A stretch of 64,000 bases of DNA, taken from positions 130,045 through 194,044 of the forward strand of contig CYUG01000011.1 in the NCBI GenBank assembly GCA_001403775.1, in the 5' to 3' direction. The notes under the pieces are model-generated. The model searched no databases, had not been told where the DNA came from, and saw only the letters and a program-made list of their open reading frames with translations. Below are positions 17,753 to 29,933 of the stretch, piece after piece; the stretch's first letter is position 1; each line of letters opens with the position of its first letter. The DNA comes from Dermabacter indicis (GTDB lineage Bacteria; Actinomycetota; Actinomycetes; Actinomycetales; Dermabacteraceae). A program made the position numbers and the translations under genes.

Positions 17753-19162
17753 TCAGGCGTGAGCGTGGAGCGGCTTGCCAGCGAGAGCGAGTGCAGCCTC
17801 GCCCATCGCCTCGTTCTGGGTGGGGTGCGCGTGGATGAGCGAAGCAACATCCTCGGGCTCCGCCTCCCAATTGACGATGAGCTGTGCCTCGCCGATCTGC
17901 TCCGAGAGGCGTGCACCGATCATGTGGACACCGACGATGGGGCCGTCCTTCTCACGCACGAGCTTGACGAAGCCCTGTGTGCCAAGGATCTGCGACTTGC
18001 CGTTTCCACCGAGGTTGTAGTCGTAGGTGGCGACGTTCTCCTCGCCGAACTTCTCCTTGGCCTGCTTCTCCGTGAGACCAACCGAGCCAATGTTCGGCTC
18101 GCAGTAGGTCACGCGCGGGATGCCCGATTCGTCGATCGGCTGAGGATTCATGCCCGCGATCTGCTCGGCAACGAAGATGCCCTGCTGGAAGCCGCGGTGT
18201 GCGAGCTGGAGGCCAGGCACGATGTCGCCCACGGCGTAAATTCCGGGAACGTTCGTTTCGAGAGTTTCCTTGTTCGCGAGCACGAAGCCGCGATCCATCT
18301 CGATTCCCTGCTCTTCGTAACCGAGACCCTTGGTCTGCGGACCGCGGCCAACGGCAACCAGGAGATAGTCACCCTCGTAGGTCTGGCCATTCGCGAGCGT
18401 CACCTTAACTCCCGACTCGGTCTGCTCAGCTTTCTCGAAGAACACGCCAAGCGAGTAGTCAATCTTGCGCTTCTTGAACGCGCGCTCAAGGTTCTTCGAG
18501 ATCGCCTCGTCCTCGTTCGCCACGAGGTGGGGGAGACCTTCGATGATCGTGACCGATTCAGCGCCGAGCGACTTCCACACGGAAGCGAACTCCACGCCGA
18601 TCACGCCGCCGCCGAGAATGATGGGGTTCTTCGGCACCTCGGGAAGCTGAAGCGCCACCTCGGAGTCGATGATGCGGCCACCGAGCTCGAGACCGGGGAG
18701 GGTCTTCGAGAACGAGCCCGAGGCGAGGATGATGTTCTCGCCCGTGAGGGTCTGCTTGGAGCCGTCTTCAGCCTCAACCTCGACTGTGTTCTTTCCCGTG
18801 AGGCGACCAAATCCGTTCACGAGGGTCGCACCGGAGGAACCCACGAGGCCCTGGAGGCCCTTGTAGAGGCGGCCGATGACTTTGTTCTTGAAATCGAGCA
18901 TCTTTTCGGTGTTGACCGCGGAAGCGGTCATCTCGATGCCCACGGCCTTGGCTTCGGCCGGAGTATCAGCAATCTCGCCAACGTGGAGCAGCGCCTTCGT
19001 GGGCACGCAACCACGGTGAAGGCACGTACCGCCGAGCTTGTCCTTCTCGACGAGGGCAACGCTCTTGCCGAGCTGGGTGGCGCGCAGCGCGGCCGCGTAG
19101 CCGCCGCTGCCACCTCCCAGAATCACGATGTCGAACTTCTGGTCTGTGGAGGTATCCGCCAC
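17753..19162 (-). CDS. lpdA: Dihydrolipoyl dehydrogenase (E3)
   Basis: The 469-residue flavoprotein that reoxidises dihydrolipoamide with NAD+. It has the FAD-binding GGGSGGYAAALRATQLG segment, the redox disulfide in GGTCLHRGCVPTK (Cys47 and Cys52), the NAD-binding ILGGGVIGVEFA, a VGRGPQT segment, and the C-terminal HAHPTQNEAMGEA with the catalytic His-Glu pair. The GTG start has AGGGAG upstream. It forms a two-gene unit with sucB. The 234 bases upstream of it, up to pepA, hold no gene. Confidence 0.97.
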   Translation of the reverse strand: MADTSTDQKFDIVILGGGSGGYAAALRATQLGKSVALVEKDKLGGTCLHRGCVPTKALLHVGEIADTPAEAKAVGIEMTASAVNTEKMLDFKNKVIGRLYKGLQGLVGSSGATLVNGFGRLTGKNTVEVEAEDGSKQTLTGENIILASGSFSKTLPGLELGGRIIDSEVALQLPEVPKNPIILGGGVIGVEFASVWKSLGAESVTIIEGLPHLVANEDEAISKNLERAFKKRKIDYSLGVFFEKAEQTESGVKVTLANGQTYEGDYLLVAVGRGPQTKGLGYEEQGIEMDRGFVLANKETLETNVPGIYAVGDIVPGLQLAHRGFQQGIFVAEQIAGMNPQPIDESGIPRVTYCEPNIGSVGLTEKQAKEKFGEENVATYDYNLGGNGKSQILGTQGFVKLVREKDGPIVGVHMIGARLSEQIGEAQLIVNWEAEPEDVASLIHAHPTQNEAMGEAALALAGKPLHAHA

Positions 19163-19396
19163 GTTCAGCTCCCTAACTGTTGAGGATTGGGGTCATGTCG
19201 CCGAAGGTCCCGGCCTCGAACGCTAAGCCAGCCGGTGCGGCATGCACGTCCATTATCGTAAGGGAACCGCCTGGATGTTGCCGTGGCTCGCGCGAGCGAG
19301 GGTGAGAGTGTGGGAAAACCCCCACCTCAGCCCTTCGTGAAGGGGCAAAAGCAGGGGCTTTCCGACGGTTGACGCGCGAGAATCGCGCAACACTTT

Positions 19397-20866
19397 TTAC
19401 TTGGCAGCTTCGCGTTCAACAACCTCGACGAGGGTGCGCATGCTCATGCCGGTGCCACCGATGTTGTTGTAGCCGAACGGCTTTTGAGTAAAGGCAGGAC
19501 CCGCAATATCCACGTGCGCCCACCTGGTTTCGCCAACGAATTCCTTGAGGAAAATGCCGGCGCTCAGCGCGCCGCCGGGGCGTTCGCCGATGTTGCTGAG
19601 GTCGGCAACGCGACCATTCAAACCTTCGCGGAGCTCCGCGGGGAAGGGTAGCGGCCACATGGGCTCGCCCGCAGCCTTCGAGGCTTCCCACACGTCGTCG
19701 CGCGCCTCGTCGGTGCCCATGACACCGGCGGTGCGGTTACCGAGGGCAACGATCGCGGCGCCCGTGAGGGTGGCGACGTCGATCAGAAGATCCGGTTCGA
19801 GTGCCGAGGCGTCAACGAGAGCATCCGCCATGACCATGCGGCCCTCGGCATCGGTGTTCAGTACCTCGACGGTCTTGCCGTTGCGCATCGTGACGACGTC
19901 ACCGGGGCGCTGCGCGCCGCCACCGGGGAGGTTCTCCGCGAGCGCGAGGAAGGTCGTGACCTTTACCTCGAGTTCGAGCGCCGCGGCGGTGAGAGTCGTC
20001 GCGAGCACGGTCGCGGCGCCGCCCATGTCCATGGTCATCTCATCCATGCCTGCGCCGGGCTTGAGGGAAATGCCGCCCGAATCGAATGTGATGCCCTTGC
20101 CCACGAAGGCCACGTGGCGCTTCGCGCGCTTCGGAGCGTAGGTCAGCTTGACGAGGCGCGGCGGGCGGGTCGAGCCCTGACCTACGCCCACGATGCCGCC
20201 GTAGCCGCCGTCGGCAAGGTCCTTCTCGTCGAGAACCTCGACGCTCACGGGGAGCTTCTTCGTGAGGTCCTTTGCACGCTGAGCGAAGGATTCGGGGTAG
20301 AGGAGGTTCGGCGGGGTATTGACGAGGTCGCGGACGATGTGCACACCTCGGGCGAGCTTTTCTGCCCGATCCGCGGCGCCTTCGAGGGCCTTGAGTTCGT
20401 TCTTGTCGGCCACGACCAGAGTGATCTCTTCGACGGGCTTTTGCTCGTCCTTGAGTTCGCTCTTGTAGGAAACGTAGGCGTACGCACCAAGCGCCGCGCC
20501 CTCGAGTGCTGCCGCGATGTGGCTTTCCGAGGCGGCGGGGAAGGCGAGCGCGATGCTCGTATGGCCGGTCAGAGTGCGCGAGGCCGAGCCGAAGGCATAG
20601 CGTATGTCTTCGCTCGTGGCATCTTCGAGTGCGTCGGTGCCGAGGCCGACGCCAACAATGGCGCGCGACTTGTAGCCTGAAGGCGCGGGGATGGTGGTGA
20701 GTGTGCCCTTGGCGCCGTCGGCCTTGACCGCGGCGAAGGAGTCTTCGAGGGAGGGCAGGCCCGCGGGGGTCGCCGGGGCGGAATCCTTGCCCTTGAGGAG
20801 GGGGACCACGAGTACATCGGTCGTGATCGAATCAACGTTGCTGATGCTCAAAGTTATATGTGCCAT
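19397..20866 (-). CDS. pepA: Leucyl aminopeptidase, M17 family
   Basis: A 489-residue hexameric two-metal aminopeptidase that trims N-terminal residues in the cytosol. The active-site signatures are GKGITFDSGGISLK, with metal ligand and catalytic Lys, then MDMGGAATVL and NTDAEGRMVMADAL. The N-terminal macro-like domain spans about the first 170 residues. The ATG lies 48 bases from the start of the divergent small membrane protein. A GCGCGA/TCGCGC hairpin (19374-19388) just beyond the stop codon may act as a weak terminator. Confidence 0.96.
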   Translation of the reverse strand: MAHITLSISNVDSITTDVLVVPLLKGKDSAPATPAGLPSLEDSFAAVKADGAKGTLTTIPAPSGYKSRAIVGVGLGTDALEDATSEDIRYAFGSASRTLTGHTSIALAFPAASESHIAAALEGAALGAYAYVSYKSELKDEQKPVEEITLVVADKNELKALEGAADRAEKLARGVHIVRDLVNTPPNLLYPESFAQRAKDLTKKLPVSVEVLDEKDLADGGYGGIVGVGQGSTRPPRLVKLTYAPKRAKRHVAFVGKGITFDSGGISLKPGAGMDEMTMDMGGAATVLATTLTAAALELEVKVTTFLALAENLPGGGAQRPGDVVTMRNGKTVEVLNTDAEGRMVMADALVDASALEPDLLIDVATLTGAAIVALGNRTAGVMGTDEARDDVWEASKAAGEPMWPLPFPAELREGLNGRVADLSNIGERPGGALSAGIFLKEFVGETRWAHVDIAGPAFTQKPFGYNNIGGTGMSMRTLVEVVEREAAK

Positions 20867-20913
20867 GCGTTTATCGTAGGGGAGTCATTCGAGTTCGAGG
20901 TGGGAGTGGGCGC

Positions 20914-21261
20914 ATGCTGGTCGTTCTGTTCGTCGTCGCGGCGCTCGTCGCTGCATTCGGCGCGTACTACGTGATCAAGGACCTCGCCGCGGATCTCGTG
21001 CTCATGGGCGCCTCCCTTTTTCTTGCGCTCGTGTGGCTCATAGGCGCGTTCGCATGGTTGCTCGCGCCCACGGGTCCTGCCGACGCCGTGGTCTTTTGGG
21101 GCTATGTTGCGACGGCCATCACCCTGCCGGTCGCCGGGGTGTACATTTCCTTCCTTGAGCGCACGAGGTGGGGGTCCTTCGCCATTGCTGCGATCGCACT
21201 CACGTGCGTATTTCTTGCGTACCGCCTTCCTCAAATTTGGCCCGCGGGGTTCGGCCGGTGA
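20914..21261 (+). CDS. Small integral membrane protein, unknown
   Basis: The 115-residue product is almost all hydrophobic, with about four transmembrane segments. The ATG at 20914, with a GGTGGGAGTG ribosome site, is preferred over an earlier in-frame start inside the pepA 5' end. The stop codon overlaps the GTG of the next gene (GTGA), so the two are translationally coupled and probably form one unit. No family was recognised. Confidence 0.65.
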   Translation: MLVVLFVVAALVAAFGAYYVIKDLAADLVLMGASLFLALVWLIGAFAWLLAPTGPADAVVFWGYVATAITLPVAGVYISFLERTRWGSFAIAAIALTCVFLAYRLPQIWPAGFGR

Positions 21262-21701
21262 GGGGAGCGCATTCGCCGCGTGCGCACGAAGCGCCCCAGG
21301 GCTCTCGAGGATTCCGCACTGCCCTTTTCGTGGTGTACGGCGTCTTCGCCGTTTCGGCCACGGCCCGAGCACTTGTGCAATCCATCCGCGACTTTTCCGA
21401 GGCGCCGTTCGCCTTCTCTCTCAGTATCGTCGCGGCGCTGACCTACGTCGCGATTGCCGTGCTCCTCATGAAGAAGGTCCCGCACTGGGGTGCGATTTTG
21501 GGCCTGGTGGGCGTTGAACTCGTGGGCGTGCTTGGCGTAGGGGCGTTGAGCTTTGCGAAGCCCGAGTGGTTCCCCAAGGCCACGGTGTGGTCGCATTTCG
21601 GTGAGGGATACGGATACGTGCCGCTCGTGCTTCCACTCGTGGCGGGTGTCTCTGTTCTCCTCGCGCGGCGCCGCGAATCCCGACGCGGCTCGTTACGCTA
21701 G
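21258..21701 (+). CDS. Small integral membrane protein, unknown
   Basis: The 147-residue product starts at a GTG that overlaps the previous stop. After a hydrophilic N-terminus of about 18 residues come four likely transmembrane segments and a basic end (ARRRESRRGSLR), giving a cytosolic C-terminus. It lies 4 bases before rarA, so the three genes may be one transcript. Function not recognised; coupling to the preceding small membrane protein suggests the two form a complex. Confidence 0.65.
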   Translation: MRGAHSPRAHEAPQGSRGFRTALFVVYGVFAVSATARALVQSIRDFSEAPFAFSLSIVAALTYVAIAVLLMKKVPHWGAILGLVGVELVGVLGVGALSFAKPEWFPKATVWSHFGEGYGYVPLVLPLVAGVSVLLARRRESRRGSLR

Positions 21702-21705
21702 AGTC

Positions 21706-23094
21706 GTGGAAGACGACCTCTTTTCTCTCAAACCAGGTGTCGAGGCACCGAAGACTCTCGCGGACCGCAACGTCGATCACCGTGCCCCGCTCGCGGCCCG
21801 CATGAGACCGCGCTCTCTCGAGGACATCGTCGGCCAAAAGAACGCTCTCGCTGATGGCTCGCCGCTGTTCAGGCTCGTGGGAGAGGACGATTCCCACACC
21901 GCCCCGAGCTCGATCATTCTGTGGGGGCCGCCGGGTACCGGGAAGACGACCATTGCCTACGCCGTTGCGCGTGAAGGTGACCGTGAGTTTGTAGAGGTCT
22001 CGGCCGTTCTCGCGGGTGTCAAGGACATTCGCGAGGTGGTGGATGCCGCGCGTTCGCGCCTTCGTACAACCGGCCGCGAAACGATCCTCTTCGTCGATGA
22101 GGTGCATCGCTTCAATAAATCGCAGCAGGATGCTCTTTTGCCGTCGGTCGAGAATCGTTGGGTGACGCTGATCGCCGCAACGACTGAAAATCCCTACTTT
22201 TCGATCATCACCCCGCTGATCTCGCGCTCGATCGTTCTCACCCTCGATTCACTTGGGCCCGAGGAGATCGATGTCCTCATTACCCGTGCACTGACCGAGG
22301 AGCGCGGGCTCGGCGATGCGGTTGATCTCGACGAGGATGCGCGTGAGGCGCTCGTGCGGCTGAGCGGCGGCGATGCGCGAAAGTCGCTCACAGCCCTCGA
22401 GGCGGCCGCTGCCTCGGCACTCAAAACTCCGGAAAAGCGCATTACGGGCGACATCCTCGCTCACGCGCTCAACCGCTCGATGCTCACGTATGACCGCGAG
22501 GGCGATCAGCACTACGACGTCGTGAGCGCCTTCATCAAGTCCATGCGGGGGAGTGACCCCGATGCAGCGCTGCACTACCTCGCACGCATGATCGAATCGG
22601 GTGAAGACCCTCGTTTCATTGCGCGACGTGTCGTGATCGCCGCGAGTGAAGAGGTGGGCATGGCGGACCCCTCCGCGCTCCAGGTCGCTGTTGCGGCGAT
22701 GCAGGCCGTGCAGATGATCGGCATGCCCGAAGGGCGCATCCCCCTCGCGCAAGCGGTCGTGCACATCGCGACGGCGCCGAAGTCCAACGCGAGCTATGCG
22801 GGCATCAATCGCGCCATCGACGACGTCCGCCACGGCAAGGGGCGTTCGGTTCCCCCGCATCTGCGCGACGGCCACTACAAGGGGGCACAGAAGCTCGGCC
22901 ACGGGGTTGGGTACGTCTATGCCCACGATGAACCGCGAGGCGTGGCGCGTCAGCAGTACGCACCCGATGACCTCGTGGGTGTCAACTACTACGAGCCGAC
23001 CGATCGAGGATTCGAGGGGCGCGTGAAGAGCTCACTCGCGATTCTGCGCTCGCTCACCCGAGGAGCCGGTCACGAGGCAAGTTCCGACGGCTAA
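21706..23094 (+). CDS. rarA: Replication-associated recombination protein A (MgsA/RarA ATPase)
   Basis: A 462-residue clamp-loader-like AAA+ ATPase that acts at stalled forks and single-strand DNA ends. The N-terminal region has [11 protein letters not shown], Walker [12 protein letters not shown] near residue 75, Walker [14 protein letters not shown], and sensor 1 [10 protein letters not shown]. The C-terminal tetramerisation domain includes RDGHYKGA and ending [12 protein letters not shown] at 21706 is the chosen start; the open frame extends upstream into the previous gene but without family similarity. Confidence 0.95.
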   Translation: MEDDLFSLKPGVEAPKTLADRNVDHRAPLAARMRPRSLEDIVGQKNALADGSPLFRLVGEDDSHTAPSSIILWGPPGTGKTTIAYAVAREGDREFVEVSAVLAGVKDIREVVDAARSRLRTTGRETILFVDEVHRFNKSQQDALLPSVENRWVTLIAATTENPYFSIITPLISRSIVLTLDSLGPEEIDVLITRALTEERGLGDAVDLDEDAREALVRLSGGDARKSLTALEAAAASALKTPEKRITGDILAHALNRSMLTYDREGDQHYDVVSAFIKSMRGSDPDAALHYLARMIESGEDPRFIARRVVIAASEEVGMADPSALQVAVAAMQAVQMIGMPEGRIPLAQAVVHIATAPKSNASYAGINRAIDDVRHGKGRSVPPHLRDGHYKGAQKLGHGVGYVYAHDEPRGVARQQYAPDDLVGVNYYEPTDRGFEGRVKSSLAILRSLTRGAGHEASSDG

Positions 23095-23234
23095 CGCGCG
23101 GTGAGCGATCCCACAGGGGCACGTTGCACTCAAGCGCCCAAATCACTTGAGGCGCAGCCTTCGACACGGTAAAGTTTTGCGCTGAATCCGCGGCTGCCAA
23201 ATGGATTCATCGCATCGAAATTGAGGTAACCTAC

Positions 23235-23858
23235 GTGACCAGTGTCACCAAAGCACGTCGTACCGCACGCCTTTCGCGCGCGCTCGGTATTGCGCTTACC
23301 CCGAAGGCCGTCAAGTACTTCGAGAAGCGCCCTTACCCGCCGGGCCAGCACGGTCGTGGCCGCCGTTCGAACTCGGATTACGCGGTTCGTCTGACCGAGA
23401 AGCAGCGTCTGCGCGCTCAGTACCAGCTTCGCGAGAAGCAGCTTCACCGCGCCTACGTTGAGGCCAAGAAGCTTCCGGGTCTGACCGGTGAGTCGATGGT
23501 CGAGCTCCTCGAGACTCGCCTTGACGCGCTCGTTCTTCGCGCGGGCTTCGCTCGCACGATCCTTCAGGCTCGTCAGTTCGTCTCGCACCGCCACGTTCTC
23601 GTGGATGGCGAGATCGTCAATATCCCCTCGTACCGCGTGAAGCCCGGCCAGACCATCCAGGTCAAGCCGAAGTCGCAGACTCTCGAGGCTTTCGCGGATG
23701 TCGCTGAGGGTTCGAACTCCGATGTTCAGGCGTCGGTCCCTTCGTACCTCTCGGTCCAGCTCGAGGAACTCAAGGCTCAGCTCGTTTCTCGACCGAAGCG
23801 CTCCGAGGTCCCCGTGACCTGCGACGTCGCGCTCGTCGTCGAGTATTACGCTCGCTGA
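23235..23858 (+). CDS. rpsD: 30S ribosomal protein S4
   Basis: The 207-residue primary 16S rRNA-binding protein of the small subunit body. It has the PGQHGRGRR segment, the S4 RNA-binding domain (LETRLDALVLRAGFARTILQARQFVSHRHVLVDG, shown in part) and the ending DVALVVEYYAR. The zinc-binding cysteines near the N-terminus are absent, so this is the zinc-free form. It is a stand-alone gene outside the S10/spc/alpha clusters, as in many Micrococcales. A strong terminator follows. Confidence 0.98.
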   Translation: MTSVTKARRTARLSRALGIALTPKAVKYFEKRPYPPGQHGRGRRSNSDYAVRLTEKQRLRAQYQLREKQLHRAYVEAKKLPGLTGESMVELLETRLDALVLRAGFARTILQARQFVSHRHVLVDGEIVNIPSYRVKPGQTIQVKPKSQTLEAFADVAEGSNSDVQASVPSYLSVQLEELKAQLVSRPKRSEVPVTCDVALVVEYYAR

Positions 23859-23899
23859 TTTCTTTATGAAGGAGGCCTCACGGCCTTCGTGTCAGGCGG

Positions 23900-23943
23900 C
23901 CCCGACCAGTACGAGAACGTACACTTGGTCGGGGTCGTTTGTT
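23900..23943 (+). terminator. Rho-independent terminator of rpsD
   Basis: CCCCGACCA at 23900-23908 pairs with TGGTCGGGG at 23926-23934, with an inner GTACG/CGTAC helix capped by AGAA. The T-rich TCGTTTGTTATT follows on the plus strand. Confidence 0.85.
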
Positions 23944-23996
23944 ATTAAATGCCCAGCCCAGTCCGTGCCCGAGAGGGCTTAGGGAAGGAAGAATCC

Positions 23997-26677
<2,681 letters not shown>

Positions 26678-26681
<4 letters not shown>

Positions 26682-27157
26682 CCCATCGCTTTGTGCGGAT
26701 CGGCGTCGACGTGGGGGATGCCCGCGTCGGCGTCGCCCGCAGCGATGCCGACGGTCTCCTCGCGACACCCGTTGATACCTTTCCGCGCGCGGAGGCGGCG
26801 GGCGCGCTTCAGGCGCTGATTGCCGAGCTGGGGGCCGAGCGTCTCTACGTCGGCAAGCCGCGTCTCTTGAGCGGGGAAAGCGGCACCGCCGTCGAAAAAG
26901 CGGAGGCCTTTATCGCGGAACTCGCCGAACTCGAGCCCATTGCGGGAGAACCCGAGTACGACGTGTACCTTGTAGACGAACGCTTGAGCACCGTCAGTGC
27001 TCACCGTGCACTGAGCGACTCCGGCCGCCGGCATCGCACTCATCGGCCGGTGATTGACCAGGTCGCAGCGGTCATGATTCTGCAGACCGCCCTAGACTTT
27101 GAACGCGCGCGCGGCGCCGCGGCCGGAGAACCGTGGAGCCCCGGCGATCCCCACTAA
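26678..27157 (+). CDS. ruvX: Putative pre-16S rRNA nuclease / Holliday junction resolvase (YqgF)
   Basis: A 159-residue RNase H-fold protein; YqgF in E. coli matures the 16S rRNA 5' end. The N-terminal IGVDVGDARVGVARSD carries the first catalytic Asp, VYLVDERLSTVSA the Glu, and the DQVAAVMILQTALD helix the last Asp. It overlaps alaS by four bases (ATGA), so is translationally coupled. A typical length for the family. Confidence 0.93.
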
Positions 27158-27166
27158 GGAGTATTT

Positions 27167-28315
27167 GTGCCAGATTCTTCACTTGAGGACCTGCTCGGTT
27201 CGTCGGGCGAAAGTCAGCCTCGATCGGGGCGTGGCAAGCGTCGGAAAGCCAAGCCAAGCATACTGAAACGCTTGCTTCCCGTGATTCTTGTGGTGGTCGT
27301 TCTCGCTGCGCTCGCCGGGGGTGGCTACTTCGGCTATTCATGGATCTCGAACAACGTCAACGTGTCGAGCGCACCGAAAGACTTTGAAGGCGAAGGCAAA
27401 GGCGAGGCACAAATCGTCGTGAAAAGCGGCGATACGGGTTCAGACATCGCGGAGTCACTTGTGGAGGCCGGTGTCATCAAATCCAAGGAGCCGTTCGTCA
27501 ACGCCTTTTCTGTCAGTCAGGATGCCGCGAACATCACGCCCGGTACATACAAGCTTCGCAAGGAAATGAGTGGCGCTTCTGCCTTGCGTTTGCTCCTGGA
27601 CCCGGCGAGCCGCGTGGGGATTCGCGTCACCTTCCCCGAAGGGCAGACGGCTCAAAAAATGTATGAGCGCCTGAGCGAAGCTACGGGCCTTCCTATCGAA
27701 GACTTCGAGAAAGCCGGAGCCGACTACGAGGCTCGCGGGGTTCCGGAGAACCCCGCCGGATCGATCGAGGGGTACCTGTGGCCGGGCACGTATGACTTCC
27801 ACGAAGGAGATTCCGCCGAGGACATCCTCGACGAGATGGTGTCCCGCATGATCGCCCAGCTGGAGAAGAAGGGCATCCCGAAGGACAAGTGGCACGAAAC
27901 TCTGACGATCGCCTCGATTGCCGAGAAGGAAGCGCGTGACCCCGACGACTACGGCAAGGTCGTTCGCACCCTCGAGAATCGCCTCGCGGGCGTGGGGGAA
28001 GCCGGGGGGAAGCCCATGAATCTCCAGCTTGATTCGACAGTCGCGTACTTCGCCAAGAGTGAAACGGTTTCAACGACGCCCGAACAGCGCGCAACGGATT
28101 CGCCCTACAACACCTACAAGCATCCCGGGCTTCCCGTTGGGCCGATCTCGAATCCGGGCGATGCCACCATCGACGCCGTCGACGACCCGCCCGAGGGCCC
28201 ATGGCTGTACTGGGTGACCGTCAACACCGAAACGGGAGAAACCAAGTTCGCGAGCACGAAGGCCGAGCACGATAAGAACGTGCGGGAGTGGCGCGAATGG
28301 GCGAAGACAAAGTAG
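27167..28315 (+). CDS. mltG: Endolytic murein transglycosylase
   Basis: A 382-residue, single-pass membrane protein that cuts nascent glycan strands and sets their length. A basic cytosolic N-terminus (SGRGKRRKAKP) is followed by one transmembrane helix at about residues 37-60. The YceG domain follows: a LysM-like VVKSGDTGSDIAESL, EGYLWPGTYDF, the catalytic Glu in SIAEKEA, and the ending SPYNTYKHPGLPVGPISNPG (shown in part). It starts 9 bases after ruvX and overlaps aroE by 19 bases. Confidence 0.94.
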   Translation: MPDSSLEDLLGSSGESQPRSGRGKRRKAKPSILKRLLPVILVVVVLAALAGGGYFGYSWISNNVNVSSAPKDFEGEGKGEAQIVVKSGDTGSDIAESLVEAGVIKSKEPFVNAFSVSQDAANITPGTYKLRKEMSGASALRLLLDPASRVGIRVTFPEGQTAQKMYERLSEATGLPIEDFEKAGADYEARGVPENPAGSIEGYLWPGTYDFHEGDSAEDILDEMVSRMIAQLEKKGIPKDKWHETLTIASIAEKEARDPDDYGKVVRTLENRLAGVGEAGGKPMNLQLDSTVAYFAKSETVSTTPEQRATDSPYNTYKHPGLPVGPISNPGDATIDAVDDPPEGPWLYWVTVNTETGETKFASTKAEHDKNVREWREWAKTK

Positions 28316-29187
28316 GCGCGACGCGGCTCCGGTTCGCGGTGATCGGAGACCCCATCGCTCATTCTCTCTCCCCTGAACTCCATGAGGCTGCCTATCGTGC
28401 CCTCGGGATCGACGGCGCGAGCTACGAAAGAATCCATGTTCCGCGCGGAGATTTCGAGACGTTTGCGAGAAACGTTTTGCCTTCGCTTGATGGTGTCAGC
28501 GTCACCATGCCTCACAAGGCGAACGCTCATGACATCGCCGTTGCCCACGGTCGCTATGCAGAACTTGGCATCGCCAACACCCTGATCCCACTAGGGTCCG
28601 GGCGCACGCGCCGGTTTGCTGCCTTCAATACCGACGTGGCGGGCATCACCGGCGCGTTCATGTCGGCTGGGGTCTCCGAAATCAAGAGCGCGACGCTACT
28701 CGGTTCGGGCGCGACCGCCTTTTCGCTCGCCATCGCCCTATGCGAAGCAGGCTGCGAGCGTTTCACGCTTCTTGCCCGCTCGCGAGAAAAGCTCAGCACT
28801 CTCGAATCGCTCTTGGCACGGCGCGGTGCCCGTGTGCGCATAGGGGAGTGGGAGCGACCCGCGCGGAGCTTCGACTCCGATATCGTCGCAAGCGCGCTCG
28901 CGCTCGAAGGTGCCGAAGTTCTCGCCGAGCGAGTGCTCAACACTCTGCACGATGTCGCGCGGGTACCGTCGGCCTTCTTTGACGCTCTTTACTTTCCGCG
29001 CCCCACCCCGCTCGCGCGCATCCGCGCGGCGCTGCTCACCAGCGCGAACGGTCCTCACGAACCCGCGTTTGCCACCGGCGCACACATGCTCGCGCACCAG
29101 GCGGCGCGGCAAGTGGAACTCATGTGCGGTCTTGACCATGCGCCGGCCGAAGCTATGTACGAGGCTGCATTTGGGCCGGACCGTTAG
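28297..29187 (+). CDS. aroE: Shikimate dehydrogenase (NADP+)
   Basis: Reduces 3-dehydroshikimate in the aromatic amino acid pathway. The 296-residue protein has the substrate-binding FAVIGDPIAHSLSPELHEAAY, the catalytic Lys in VTMPHKANA, AAFNTDVAGI, and a nucleotide-binding LLGSGATAFSLAIAL in which the GxGxxA loop is recognisable. The ATG at 28297 is chosen because GGGAG lies eight bases upstream; a GTG at 28288 is an alternative. The C-terminal domain ends HQAARQVELMCG. It converges on trmL with a 4-base overlap. Confidence 0.93.
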   Translation: MGEDKVGATRLRFAVIGDPIAHSLSPELHEAAYRALGIDGASYERIHVPRGDFETFARNVLPSLDGVSVTMPHKANAHDIAVAHGRYAELGIANTLIPLGSGRTRRFAAFNTDVAGITGAFMSAGVSEIKSATLLGSGATAFSLAIALCEAGCERFTLLARSREKLSTLESLLARRGARVRIGEWERPARSFDSDIVASALALEGAEVLAERVLNTLHDVARVPSAFFDALYFPRPTPLARIRAALLTSANGPHEPAFATGAHMLAHQAARQVELMCGLDHAPAEAMYEAAFGPDR

Positions 29188-29648
29188 AGCGCACCCGTAT
29201 AGCCAAGCTGACGCCACGCCTCGTAAATCGCGATCGATGCGGAGTTGGCGAGATTAAGTGAACGCCGGCCCTCAAGCATGGGGATACGCACCGATTTCGT
29301 GATGCGTGGGTGCTCGAGTACCCACTCGGGAAGCCCGGTATCCTCGCGGCCGAAAAGGAGGACATCGGTGTCCTCGTATCGCACATCCTGGAAGTGTGCG
29401 CTCGTGTGGCCGGTAAAGGCAAACACGCGAGAATCTGGAACGGCCACGAGGGCGTCCTCGAAGTTCTTGTGGACGGTCATGACAGCGAGATCGTGGTAAT
29501 CGAGGCCAGCCCGCTTCAAATGTGCATCATCGAAGTTGAAGCCAAGTGGCTCAATGAGATGGAGCGGAGCACCCGTCACGGCGGAAAGCCGGATGGCGTT
29601 CCCGGTGTTTCCGGGGATGAGGGGTTCGAAAAACATGATGTGGGGCAT
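29184..29648 (-). CDS. trmL: tRNA (cytidine/uridine-34-2'-O)-methyltransferase, SpoU family
   Basis: A 154-residue minimal SPOUT methyltransferase acting on the wobble base of tRNA-Leu in characterised members. The three SPOUT motifs are FEPLIPGNTGNAIRL, LLFGREDTGLP and RIPMLEGRRSLNLANSASI. It lies only about 160 bases from the tRNA-Leu(GAG) gene, which may be chance. It overlaps the aroE 3' end by four bases on the opposite strand. Confidence 0.93.
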   Translation of the reverse strand: MPHIMFFEPLIPGNTGNAIRLSAVTGAPLHLIEPLGFNFDDAHLKRAGLDYHDLAVMTVHKNFEDALVAVPDSRVFAFTGHTSAHFQDVRYEDTDVLLFGREDTGLPEWVLEHPRITKSVRIPMLEGRRSLNLANSASIAIYEAWRQLGYTGAL

Positions 29649-29803
29649 GTGTTTGAGTCTCTCACGGCACAGGCCTGAACCCCTCAGAGTGCGCGCGCGT
29701 GATTCCGTTCACGAAACCGCAAAAAATGCGCTCTCGATTTCCCCGAGGCAGCGGGCGGTGGTAATCTCATTGAGTCGCAAACGAAGAAAGCGATAAAAAC
29801 CCT

Positions 29804-29892
29804 GTCCGGGTGGCGGAATAGGTAGACGCGCTAGCTTGAGGTGCTAGTGCCCGATTAAGGGCGTGGGGGTTCAAGTCCCCCCTCGGACACCA
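29804..29892 (+). tRNA. tRNA-Leu, anticodon GAG
   Basis: The acceptor stem GTCCGGG pairs with CTCGGAC (one G-T pair). The anticodon stem CTAGC/GCTAG encloses the loop TTGAGGT, giving anticodon GAG for CTC codons. A long variable arm (GCCCGATTAAGGGC) marks it as a class II leucine tRNA, the T arm contains GGTTCAAGTCC, and CCA is encoded at 29890-29892. TTGAGT (29770) and GATAAA (29792), 16 bases apart, form a plausible promoter, although it would leave almost no 5' leader. Confidence 0.97.
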
Positions 29893-29895
29893 CGA

Positions 29896-29933
29896 AAACC
29901 CCGTGTAGAAAAACCTGCACGGGGTTTGTTGTT
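29896..29933 (+). terminator. Rho-independent terminator after tRNA-Leu
   Basis: AAACCCCGTG at 29896-29905 pairs perfectly with CACGGGGTTT at 29918-29927 and is followed by GTTGTT. Confidence 0.85.
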